Shown here piece after piece: positions 1-5,817 of a stretch of 6,161 nucleotides of DNA. The stretch comes from an uncultured Prevotella sp. (GTDB lineage: Bacteria; Bacteroidota; Bacteroidia; Bacteroidales; Bacteroidaceae). Location: assembly GCA_902497035.1 (NCBI GenBank), contig CABVDL010000125.1:1-6161 (forward strand), given 5' to 3'. Numbering within the stretch: the first letter of the stretch is position 1; the number at the start of each line of letters is the position of its first letter. The translations under genes and the position numbers were made by a program. Under the pieces are notes generated by a model. That model was not told the DNA's origin and did no database searches. It saw only the letters and a list, made by a program, of their open reading frames with translations.

Positions 1-476
1 ATCTTTATAAGCAGCACGCCGAGGCCGCCCGAAAGTTTGAGGAGGGCAACCAGCGACGTCATGCACCGAAAGAAAAGCAAGAGAAGCGCATCAAGAAATG
101 GGACACCTACTACGGTAAGGTGATGCCCTTTCTCTACTCACGCTGCTTCGGCCTGTGGGGGCTGGTGCGCAAACTGCTGGCCCAGCTCATAGGCCTCGGC
201 CGTCCCATCGTGCGCCAGGTGTCGGAGGGCGACATCCGCGTGGTGGTGCACAAGAGCTGCGCCCTGGCCGCACAGACGTTCATGCTGGCCATGAGCGATG
301 CGGGCTACGACACCTGTCCGCTCGAAGGCTTCGACAGTCTGCTGGTCAAAAAGGCTCTCGGTCTGCCCCGTAAGGTTGAGATCAACATGGTCATCACCTG
401 CGGTGTGCGTCTGCCCGACGGTGTCTGGGGCGACCGCTACCGCCAGCCGTTCAGCGAGACCTACCACAGGGTGTAG
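1..476 (+). CDS. Nitroreductase-family flavoprotein, C-terminal part (5' end outside window)
   Basis: The reading frame is open from base 3 to the TAG at 474-476, giving 157 residues of the C-terminal part. The fragment starts in a Lys/Glu/Arg-rich stretch, has a hydrophobic segment (GLWGLVRKLLAQLIGLGRP), then the signature-like part KSCALAAQTFMLAMSDAGYDTCPLEGFD, here written in overlapping pieces: 'KSCALAAQTFMLAM' followed by 'GYDTCPLEGFD'. It ends with 'INMVITCGVRLPDG' and 'GDRYRQPF'. This layout, with an Ala-rich helix, a Gly-rich turn with 'P-x-EGF' and a closing Gly/Arg strand, is that of FMN-dependent NAD(P)H nitroreductases, which reduce nitro compounds, quinones or similar acceptors in the cytoplasm. 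The substrate cannot be deduced. The FMN-binding N-terminus is missing from view. The gene converges on ahpF across a 229-base gap, so it is not part of that operon. An internal GTG-ATG at 120-125 is not taken as the start because the same frame is coding-like upstream. Confidence 0.8.
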   Translation, partial: LYKQHAEAARKFEEGNQRRHAPKEKQEKRIKKWDTYYGKVMPFLYSRCFGLWGLVRKLLAQLIGLGRPIVRQVSEGDIRVVVHKSCALAAQTFMLAMSDAGYDTCPLEGFDSLLVKKALGLPRKVEINMVITCGVRLPDGVWGDRYRQPFSETYHRV

Positions 477-493
477 ACCAGAGACGACATCGG

Positions 494-507
494 AAGTCAG
501 AAGTCAG
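494..507. repeat. Two tandem copies of AAGTCAG
   Basis: The heptamer AAGTCAG occurs at 494-500 and again at 501-507, directly adjacent, 17 bases after the nitroreductase stop codon. No function is evident. It may be a minimal slippage repeat. Confidence 0.5.
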
Positions 508-589
508 AACACGATTTTTTCAGTCTTTATTTCTCTGGCTAATGAAGGATATTTAGGCGCAGCAGATAAAGTTTGCGGAGCTGTCTGTC

Positions 590-652
590 ATTGGTGGCAG
601 TGTAGTGACCGGCCTGGTGCCGGCCACCAGCCGCAGGTGATGCGTGTCTGTC
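590..652. repeat. Structured intergenic repeat, copy 1
   Basis: Bases 591-652 match 4031-4092 in the same orientation, with 57 of 62 bases identical. Bases 609-640 are an unbroken 32-base identical run. The core can fold: GTGACCGGC (605-613) faces GCCGGCCAC (619-627) around the loop CTGGT, with one mismatch (A608 opposite C624) that becomes a G-U pair if the minus strand is transcribed. An outer stem is possible between 594-598 and 630-634. The element starts 54 bases beyond the ahpF stop codon on the minus strand and lies between convergent genes. It does not end in a T-run, so it is not a textbook terminator. A REP-like or miniature dispersed element is the working idea. Confidence 0.85.
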
Positions 653-705
653 CTCGTGGGGACGAAACGCCATGCCAATGGCCGGTGGCGAGTCATACGG
701 CCTCA

Positions 706-2259
706 TCAATGCTGCTGATAGAGGCTGTCCTCGAAGGCGGAGAGAGCGGCCTTGGCACCCTCGCCCATGGCAATCATGATTTGCTTGAAAGGCACCGTAC
801 TCACATCGCCTGCCGCATAGACACCTGCTGCCGAGGTATGATTGCGGCTGTCGATGACAATCTCACCACGCTTGTTAAGCTCCAGCTCATCCTTGAAGAC
901 ACCGCTGTTGGGCTGCAGGCCAATCTGCACAAACACGCCGTCGAGTGCCTCATGGCTCACTTCCTCCGTGGCAAGATTGCGCACGTCGATGCCCGTAAGT
1001 TTGCCATCGCTGCCCGTCAGTGCCGTTGTCTGGCTTTGTACGTGAATATCGACGTTGGGCAGCGCACGCAGCCTCTCCTGCAAGACATTGTCGGCCTTCA
1101 ATTCCTTGCCAAACTCATAAAGCGTGACGTGGCTGCAGATATTCGCCAGGTCAATGGCTGCCTCGACACCGCTGTTGCCGCCGCCGATGACCGCCACACG
1201 CCGGCCTTTGTAGAACGGTCCGTCGCAATGCGGGCAGAAATGCACACCGTGGCCCACCAGCTGGTCTTCCCCCTCCAGTCCGAGACGGCGCCAGCCGGCA
1301 CCGGTGGCAATGATGACTCTCGGCGAGAGGAAGGTCTCTCCCCCTTTCACCTCCACCCGCTTCACGTCGCCGGAGAAATCGGCATCGGCTATCTTCCGGT
1401 CGGTGAACACGTCAATGGGATAGGCGGCGAGATGGGCGGCAAGGTCGGATGCCAGCCGCGTGCCACTGGTCTCGGCCACGCCGATGACGTTGTTGATGGC
1501 CGTCGTGTCGTTGACCTGTCCGCCGATGCGGCGTGCCACGACAGCCACGCGCAGTCCCTTGCGGGCGGTGTAGATGGCAGCGGCAGCCCCGGCCGGACCG
1601 CCGCCCAGCACCACGAGGTCGTAGGTGCGTTCCGTGGGCTCAGCAGCTGCCGCAGCCTGAGTGCCAAACCGCTCCTCGAGCTTCTCGAGCAGCACACCGA
1701 GGTTGCCCCGGCCGATGTGCAGCAGCTCGCCGTTGGCATAGACCGACGGCACCGCCTGTATGCCGAGCCGCTCCGTCTCTTCCTGATTGACGCCACCGTC
1801 AACCATCTCGTTGCTGATGCGCGGGTTGAGCAGCGCCATGACGTTGAGCGCCTGCACCACGTCGGGACAGTTGGTACATGTCAGCGAAACGTAGGTCTTT
1901 AACTTGATGTCGGCACCGATGGCCTTGATACGGCGGGCAATGGTCTCGTCGGGCAGGTTGCGCCCCTGCCCGTCGGCATTGAGCAGGGCGAGCAGCAGCG
2001 AGGTGAACTCATGGCCGTTGGGAATGCCCCGGAACGCAATGCCCAGGTCGCGGCCGTCCTTAAGGATGGAAAAGCGGAAGACTGGCCCGTCGTGATATTC
2101 CACATGGAGCAGCTGGCTTGCCGAGGCCACATCCTCCACAAACTCACAGAAGCGCGCGTCGTCGCCAGTGCCACGGCCGCGCTCCACGCTGAACGTGAAG
2201 GAGGAGCTGAGTCGCCCCAGCACCTCTCTCACCTGATTAATGACTTGCGCGTCAAGCAT
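706..2259 (-). CDS. ahpF: Alkyl hydroperoxide reductase subunit F (AhpC disulfide reductase)
   Basis: This 517-residue cytoplasmic flavoprotein takes electrons from NAD(P)H through FAD and two cysteine pairs to re-reduce the AhpC disulfide. Residues 1 to about 200 form the tandem thioredoxin-like N-terminal domain, with the dithiol CTNC at 128-131 and the cis-Pro motif AVPSVY at 169-174. After an Ala/Glu linker (about 201-210) comes a thioredoxin-reductase-like part: FAD motif GGGPAG (219-224), redox-active CPHCDGP (342-348), pyridine-nucleotide motif GGGNSG (359-364) and the FAD-contacting AAGD (482-485). All four redox cysteines are present. The length is close to that of E. coli AhpF (521). 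The ATG at 2259 lies 5 bases after the ahpC stop codon, so the two genes are surely cotranscribed and probably translationally coupled. A long open frame antisense to this gene is a composition artefact. Confidence 0.97.
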   Translation of the reverse strand: MLDAQVINQVREVLGRLSSSFTFSVERGRGTGDDARFCEFVEDVASASQLLHVEYHDGPVFRFSILKDGRDLGIAFRGIPNGHEFTSLLLALLNADGQGRNLPDETIARRIKAIGADIKLKTYVSLTCTNCPDVVQALNVMALLNPRISNEMVDGGVNQEETERLGIQAVPSVYANGELLHIGRGNLGVLLEKLEERFGTQAAAAAEPTERTYDLVVLGGGPAGAAAAIYTARKGLRVAVVARRIGGQVNDTTAINNVIGVAETSGTRLASDLAAHLAAYPIDVFTDRKIADADFSGDVKRVEVKGGETFLSPRVIIATGAGWRRLGLEGEDQLVGHGVHFCPHCDGPFYKGRRVAVIGGGNSGVEAAIDLANICSHVTLYEFGKELKADNVLQERLRALPNVDIHVQSQTTALTGSDGKLTGIDVRNLATEEVSHEALDGVFVQIGLQPNSGVFKDELELNKRGEIVIDSRNHTSAAGVYAAGDVSTVPFKQIMIAMGEGAKAALSAFEDSLYQQH

Positions 2260-2264
2260 AGTGC

Positions 2265-2831
2265 TTAGAGCTTACCTACGAGGTCAATACTGGGTTTCAA
2301 GGTCTCGGCGCCCTCCTCCCACTTGGCGGGGCATACCTCACCGTCGTGGGTGGCGACGTACTGGGCGGCGCGCACCTTGCGCACAAGCTCGTCGGCGTTG
2401 CGGCCGATGCTGTTGTCCTGTACCTCGGCCAGCTTCACCAGTCCCTCGGGGTTGACCAGGAACGTGCCGCGGTAAGCCACGCCCTCGTCCTCCTTGTACA
2501 CGCCGAAGCCGCGGGACAGCACGGCCAAGGGGTCGGCGAGCATGGCATACTGCAGTTTGGCAATGCGGTCAGAGGTGTCGTGCCAGGCCTTGTGCACGAA
2601 GTGGCTGTCGGTGCTGACGGAGAACACCTCCACGCCCATGGCCTTGAGCTCGTCGTATTTGTTCTGCAAATCCTCAAGCTCGGTGGGGCAGACAAAAGTG
2701 AAGTCAGCGGGATAGAAGAAGAACAGGGCCCACTTGCCCTCGATGTCCTTGCTGCTGACGGTCTTGAAACTTCCATTCTGGAAAGCCTGAACGGTGAACT
2801 CGGGGAAATGACGATTGATGATTGATTCCAT
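2265..2831 (-). CDS. ahpC: Alkyl hydroperoxide reductase subunit C (2-Cys peroxiredoxin)
   Basis: This 188-residue peroxiredoxin reduces H2O2, organic hydroperoxides and probably peroxynitrite in the cytoplasm and is recycled by AhpF. The peroxidatic Cys48 lies in DFTFVCPTEL and the resolving Cys167 in GEVCPAKW. The catalytic Pro/Thr of PADFT and the C-terminal SIDLVGKL resemble the enterobacterial enzyme in length and sequence, so it is a typical 2-Cys AhpC (obligate homodimer, usually a decamer in the family). The frame is open up to 3002, but the start is placed at ATG 2831: the protein from there matches the family N-terminus, and the 57 codons before it cover the promoter and the OxyR-like operator. 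No Shine-Dalgarno sequence precedes the ATG; the leader is A/T-rich, as is usual in Bacteroidota. It is the first gene of the ahpC-ahpF operon and is divergent from oxyR. Confidence 0.97.
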   Translation of the reverse strand: MESIINRHFPEFTVQAFQNGSFKTVSSKDIEGKWALFFFYPADFTFVCPTELEDLQNKYDELKAMGVEVFSVSTDSHFVHKAWHDTSDRIAKLQYAMLADPLAVLSRGFGVYKEDEGVAYRGTFLVNPEGLVKLAEVQDNSIGRNADELVRKVRAAQYVATHDGEVCPAKWEEGAETLKPSIDLVGKL

Positions 2832-2879
2832 AATACTTTTATTATTTATTGAGATTTGACTTATGTCCTTTTGACGATG

Positions 2880-2910
2880 CAAAGGTAGGATAAACCGGCC
2901 GGTGCCGCAA
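2880..2910 (-). promoter_or_regulatory. Promoter of ahpC-ahpF (Bacteroidota type)
   Basis: Read on the minus strand, TACCTTTG (2887 to 2880) matches the -7 consensus TAnnTTTG of the Bacteroidota primary sigma factor. A TTG -33 element lies at 2910-2908, with a 20-base gap. Transcription should start near 2870-2875, leaving an untranslated leader of about 40 bases. The gap contains the perfect 10-base palindrome ACCGGCCGGT (2894-2903). The -33 element touches the proposed OxyR operator, the arrangement expected for a class of activation where OxyR contacts the polymerase. Confidence 0.75.
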
Positions 2911-2945
2911 CAGCCTGCGTCTATCGGGCGATTGACAAAATCAAT
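2910..2945. promoter_or_regulatory. Candidate OxyR operator upstream of ahpC
   Basis: On the + strand the four elements ACAG (2910-2913), CTAT (2921-2924), ATTG (2931-2934) and CAAT (2942-2945) are separated by 7, 6 and 7 bases. The E. coli OxyR pattern is ATAG-N7-CTAT-N7-ATAG-N7-CTAT, so 13 of 16 defined bases agree and one spacer is a base short. The right half is also a perfect dyad ATTGA-N5-TCAAT containing the LysR-type T-N11-A signature. The site lies just upstream of the ahpC -33 element and in the divergent region shared with oxyR, so OxyR activation of ahpC is the natural reading. Binding is inferred. Confidence 0.5.
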
Positions 2946-3031
2946 AATGAGACATAAATGCCGATAAATCAAACGAATAACACCATGGAAAGTCGTCAGC
3001 ATTAAATTTGTTGAAATATCGCCGTCCGATG

Positions 3032-3061
3032 CTTTCGTTACAATTTAATTGCTTACTTTTG
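3032..3061 (+). promoter_or_regulatory. Promoter of oxyR (Bacteroidota type)
   Basis: TACTTTTG at 3054-3061 matches the -7 consensus TAnnTTTG. The -33 element is poor: the best candidate is CTTTC at 3032-3036, 17 bases upstream. Transcription would start near 3066-3070, only about 10 bases before the ATG at 3079, which supports that start codon over the upstream one at 3049. A weak upstream element fits a regulator made at a modest level. Confidence 0.6.
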
Positions 3062-3078
3062 CGGAAACATTCTTCACT

Positions 3079-3981
3079 ATGACGCTACAACAGTTGGAAT
3101 ATATTCTCGCGCTGGAACGCTATGGCAACTTTGCCAAGGCCGCCTTTGCCTGCGACGTTACGCAACCTACGTTGAGTGCTATGATACAAAAGCTGGAAAC
3201 CGAACTCGGCATGAAAATCTTTGACCGGCGACGGCAGCCCGTCGTGGCGACGCGCGACGGCCGTGCAGTCATTGAGCAGGCCAGGGAAGTGCTGCTTCAG
3301 ACACGGCGCATCAGGCAGATTGTAGTAGAGGAAAAAGGCACGCTGGCAGGGACATTCACCATGGGCGTGCTGCCCACCATTGCGCCCTATCTCATACCGC
3401 AGTTCTTCCCACAGCTGATGAACGACCACCCGGAGCTCGACGCCCGTATCGTGGAAATGAAGACCGCCGACATCAAAAAAGCACTGGCCGACGGCGACCT
3501 CGACGCCGCCATCGTGGCCAACGTGGAGGGACTCGACGACTTCGTCAGCCACCATCTTTATTCCGAGCGTTTTCTGGCCTACGTGTCAGAGCAGGATCCG
3601 CTTTTCGCCAAAGAACGCATCAAAATCACCGACCTCACCGACGAGTATCTGTGGCTGCTCGACGAGGGCCACTGCTTCCGTGACCAGCTCGTGAAATTCT
3701 GCAATCTGAAGTCGGCCTCGCGCAGCAAGAAAGCCTACACCCTGGGCAGCATCGAGACCTTCATGCGCATCGTGGAACACGGCAAGGGCATCACCTTCAT
3801 CCCCGAACTGGCCCTGACCCAACTCAACGAAAGCCAGCTACGGCTGGTGCGCCACTTCATCCTGCCCGAGCCGCGCCGCGACATCATTATGTTAACCACC
3901 CGTGATTTCATCCGCAACAAGCTCCTCAACAATATCATTGAACGTATCCGGGCGAGAGCGGAAACACTGCTGAAACCATAA
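3079..3981 (+). CDS. oxyR: Hydrogen peroxide-sensing LysR-family activator OxyR
   Basis: This 300-residue transcription factor has an N-terminal winged helix-turn-helix (about residues 1-60, with 'LQQLEYILALERYGNF' and 'TQPTLSAMIQKLE'), a linker helix and a LysR-type periplasmic-binding-like sensor domain. The redox motif LLDEGHCFRDQLVKFC places cysteines at 199 and 208, the same numbers as the disulfide-forming pair of E. coli OxyR. This is direct evidence that it senses H2O2 by an intramolecular disulfide, and it supports ATG 3079 as the start. The frame reaches back to an ATG at 3049, but that codon lies upstream of the -7 promoter element. The gene is divergent from ahpC, its probable main target, and the operator candidate sits between them. 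Its 3' end converges on the antiporter gene. Confidence 0.96.
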   Translation: MTLQQLEYILALERYGNFAKAAFACDVTQPTLSAMIQKLETELGMKIFDRRRQPVVATRDGRAVIEQAREVLLQTRRIRQIVVEEKGTLAGTFTMGVLPTIAPYLIPQFFPQLMNDHPELDARIVEMKTADIKKALADGDLDAAIVANVEGLDDFVSHHLYSERFLAYVSEQDPLFAKERIKITDLTDEYLWLLDEGHCFRDQLVKFCNLKSASRSKKAYTLGSIETFMRIVEHGKGITFIPELALTQLNESQLRLVRHFILPEPRRDIIMLTTRDFIRNKLLNNIIERIRARAETLLKP

Positions 3982-4029
3982 GCGCCTACACGCTTCCAAC
4001 CGCAGTCTCCCGTCTTTTTTCCCCCCTAC

Positions 4030-4092
4030 ATTGGCGGCAGTGTAGTGGCCGGCCTGGTGCCGGCCACCAGCCGCAGGTGACGCGCGGCTGTC
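4030..4092. repeat. Structured intergenic repeat, copy 2
   Basis: This is the direct second copy of the element at 590-652. Here the main hairpin is perfect: GTGGCCGGC (4045-4053) pairs with GCCGGCCAC (4059-4067) around CTGGT, 9 base pairs. An outer stem GCGGC/GCCGC (4034-4038 with 4070-4074) can form. Alternatively, CTACATTG (4026-4033) can pair with CAGTGTAG (4038-4045) through a 4-base loop with one G-T pair, which would give two neighbouring hairpins. CTGGTG/CACCAG (4054-4059 with 4065-4070) is a further option that excludes the main stem. The copy starts 49 bases after the oxyR stop codon, again in a convergent gap. A C/T tract (about 4004-4027) lies just to its left. Confidence 0.85.
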
Positions 4093-4099
4093 TTCATCC

Positions 4100-4255
4100 G
4101 TGAAGGTGAAATCTGCGTTATCAGCGTGGGAGACTATACTGCGCGCCACGCTAATCCCTCTGATGCGTGGGGACAATGCCTTCTACGGACTCTACGATGT
4201 CAGGAGCACCGACAAGATGTATCTCTCACCCGGCAACCGGTCTGGGATTTGGTAG
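4100..4255 (+). pseudogene. Possible remnant of an unrecognised gene
   Basis: A + strand frame open from 4046 to the TAG at 4253-4255 includes the protein-like stretch 'LIPLMRGDNAFYGLYDVR' followed by 'STDKMYLSPGNRSGIW'. GTG at 4100 or ATG at 4163 could serve as a start, but neither is well supported. The other frame at 4093-4152 also reads plausibly (FIREGEICVISVGDYTARH), which would fit a frameshift near 4140-4150 in a decayed gene. I do not recognise the family. It overlaps the last 56 bases of the convergent antiporter gene. It may equally be a chance open frame. Confidence 0.25.
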
Positions 4256-5687
4256 CTGATCTGTAAATCTTATATCCCGTTGCCGCAATGATGATACTCG
4301 TAACGGGTGCGAGAATATTGAAGAAACAGTAGGGAAGGTAGGTGAGCGTCGGCACATTGAGAACCGTGGATTGCGTCATGCCGCAGGTACTCCAGGGAAT
4401 AAGCACCGAGGTGACGGTGCTCGAATCCTCTATGCTGCGGCTTAAAAGCCGGGACTCATAGCCTTCCTTTTTGTAGATTTCGCCAAACATGCTTGCATTG
4501 AGCATGATGGAAAGGAACTGGTCGGCTGCCGTAGCATTGAAGAAGATGCCTGACACTACCGTTGAGGCAACCAGTCCCACGCGCGTCTTGGTGAGAGGAA
4601 TGACGAGGCTGACAATGTTGGCCAGCATTCCGCCCGCTTTTAGCACTCCGCCAAAGCAGATGGCGCAAAGAATAATCCATACCGTGTTGAGCATTCCCGC
4701 CATGCCCCGTGTGGCCAACAGTTCATTGACAGGTTTGAAGCCGCTGTCAATGGCTGTAGAACCAAAGCAGCTGACCATTGCGCCTTTGAACAAGACTGTA
4801 ACTGAGGCGATGCATTCAGTTCCGGCACTACTTACCTCAGCCAAAATATGAGGCTGAAAAATCAACGCGAAGACAATGGCCAACACCGAGGATGCAAAGA
4901 GCACGATGATTGCAGGCATCTTCTTGTATATCATCCAGCCCGTTGCTATTGGCACAATGAGAAGCCAAAGACTGAGGTGGAACTTTGACGACAAGGCTAA
5001 GGTGAAAGCAGAAGCGTCTAACGACGCAGCTGAGGGGACAAGAAAGCCGGCCGTCAGAAAGATAACCAGCGTAATGGTAAAGGAAGGGACAGTGGTTATC
5101 GTCATATATTTGATATGCGTGAACAAAGGCGTGCCACAAAGCGAGGAGGCAAGAACCGTGGTGTCGGACAGCGGCGACATCTTGTCGCCGAAATAGGCAC
5201 CCGACAGGATAGCCCCTGCTGTCCAACCGTCGCTGAAGCCCTGTGCCTTGCCAATGCCCATCAATGCCACGCCTATTGTGGCAACGGTCGTCCACGAGCT
5301 GCCTGTCATTACCGAGACGATCGCACTGATAAGACAACTGGTGATGAGGAAGACGTGTGGATTGATAATCTGCATACCGTAGTAGATGAGCATTGGTACG
5401 ATACCGCTTACCATCCATGTGCCCGAAAGCATGCCAATGAGCAGCAGAATGACGACGGGCGACCCGATGCTGCCTACGGAACGGTTGATCTCCGCTTCCA
5501 AATCCCTCCATGTCTTGTGGAAATACAGCATTGCAATAAGGGCGGCAATACCGGTAGATACGATAAGCACCAGTTGGCTCGGTCCTGAAAGCGCGTCGAT
5601 GCCATAAACGTGAATGACGACAGACAGGAAAACTATCAGGAAGACAACCGGCGTTATGGACAGAACGTATTTAAAAATATTTCTCAT
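4200..5687 (-). CDS. nhaC: NhaC-type Na+/H+ antiporter
   Basis: This 495-residue inner-membrane protein has about 11-12 hydrophobic segments, starting with residues 8-28 and 37-55. Features of the NhaC family are TGSSWTTVATIG (128-139), GAYFGDKMSPLSDTT (163-177), the second-half motifs 'FFNATAADQFLSIML' (382-396) and 'RSIEDSSTVTSVLIPWSTCG' (417-436). NhaC exports Na+ in exchange for protons, supporting pH and sodium homeostasis; some relatives carry organic ions or amino acids instead, so the exact substrate is open. ATG 5687 fits a promoter just upstream and the hydrophobic N-terminus. The tail after the last membrane segment (residues about 480-495, SQTGCRVRDTSCRCS) is Cys/Arg-rich and antisense to the remnant at 4100-4255, so it is probably not the ancestral C-terminus. 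By eye its GC content is lower than that of the ahp genes. It converges on oxyR. Confidence 0.88.
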   Translation of the reverse strand: MRNIFKYVLSITPVVFLIVFLSVVIHVYGIDALSGPSQLVLIVSTGIAALIAMLYFHKTWRDLEAEINRSVGSIGSPVVILLLIGMLSGTWMVSGIVPMLIYYGMQIINPHVFLITSCLISAIVSVMTGSSWTTVATIGVALMGIGKAQGFSDGWTAGAILSGAYFGDKMSPLSDTTVLASSLCGTPLFTHIKYMTITTVPSFTITLVIFLTAGFLVPSAASLDASAFTLALSSKFHLSLWLLIVPIATGWMIYKKMPAIIVLFASSVLAIVFALIFQPHILAEVSSAGTECIASVTVLFKGAMVSCFGSTAIDSGFKPVNELLATRGMAGMLNTVWIILCAICFGGVLKAGGMLANIVSLVIPLTKTRVGLVASTVVSGIFFNATAADQFLSIMLNASMFGEIYKKEGYESRLLSRSIEDSSTVTSVLIPWSTCGMTQSTVLNVPTLTYLPYCFFNILAPVTSIIIAATGYKIYRSATKSQTGCRVRDTSCRCS

Positions 5688-5704
5688 ACTTGCAATTTAC
5701 CTTG

Positions 5705-5736
5705 CAAAGCTACGAAATAATAATGAAAGAAGCAAA
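5705..5736 (-). promoter_or_regulatory. Promoter of the antiporter gene (Bacteroidota type)
   Basis: Read on the minus strand, TAGCTTTG (5712 to 5705) matches TAnnTTTG, and TTTG (5736 to 5733) is a full -33 element with a 20-base gap, the same as for ahpC. Initiation near 5698-5700 would leave a leader of only about 12 bases before ATG 5687. The antiporter is thus transcribed separately from the hydrolase gene upstream, whose stop codon lies 130 bases away. Confidence 0.75.
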
Positions 5737-5751
5737 TGAACGCCTTCTTTC
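5725..5751. repeat. Inverted repeat around the -33 element of the antiporter promoter
   Basis: GAAAGAAG (5725-5732) and CTTCTTTC (5744-5751) form a perfect 8-base inverted repeat separated by 11 bases. The -33 TTTG element (5733-5736) lies inside the spacer. This could be a regulator's operator. Read on the minus strand it could also be a weak terminator for the hydrolase gene, followed by an A/T-rich tract, but the stem is not GC-rich. Confidence 0.45.
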
Positions 5752-5817
5752 TCATGTACTAAGGAGGCTCACCCGACAAAATCCAACATTGTTGCTGACA
5801 GTCATGAAGTCACACTA

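Larger units (their letters stand above)
477..705. other. Convergent intergenic gap between the nitroreductase gene and ahpF
   Basis: No convincing gene is seen here. The gap holds a short tandem repeat at 494-507, a T-rich stretch at about 514-532 without a clear hairpin before it, copy 1 of the structured repeat at 590-652, and two weak hairpins (650-654 with 659-663; 669-673 with 678-682). Both flanking genes end into this gap, so it must contain transcript ends for both strands, but no classical hairpin followed by a T-run is visible on either strand. Confidence 0.6.

Noticed and set aside
298..1902. 534-codon open frame on + antisense to ahpF
   Set aside because: It is the complement of a clearly conserved, GC-rich ahpF gene, has a His/Arg/Ala-rich composition typical of antisense shadows, starts inside the nitroreductase gene and runs through the repeat.
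2346..2825. 159-codon open frame on + antisense to ahpC
   Set aside because: Shadow of ahpC; no independent motif, promoter or start signal.
3002..3048. TTAAATT ... AATTTAA inverted repeat before oxyR as an autoregulation site
   Set aside because: Low-complexity A/T arms 33 bases apart; too likely by chance and without the OxyR pattern.
3085..3555. 156-codon open frame on minus antisense to oxyR
   Set aside because: Shadow of the GC-rich oxyR coding sequence, with no recognisable domain.
3980..3995. Short hairpin AAGCG/CGCTT at the oxyR stop as terminator
   Set aside because: Only 5 base pairs and no T-run directly after it; the T/C tract begins about 17 bases later.
4045..4067. Repeat hairpin as a standard intrinsic terminator
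   Set aside because: The stem is strong, but neither strand has a T-run after it, and the same sequence recurs with flanks conserved beyond the stem.
5761..5767. Perfect Shine-Dalgarno-like AAGGAGG on +
   Set aside because: The next ATG in reach (5804) opens only about 20 codons, and no other gene here uses such a site. Chance occurrence.
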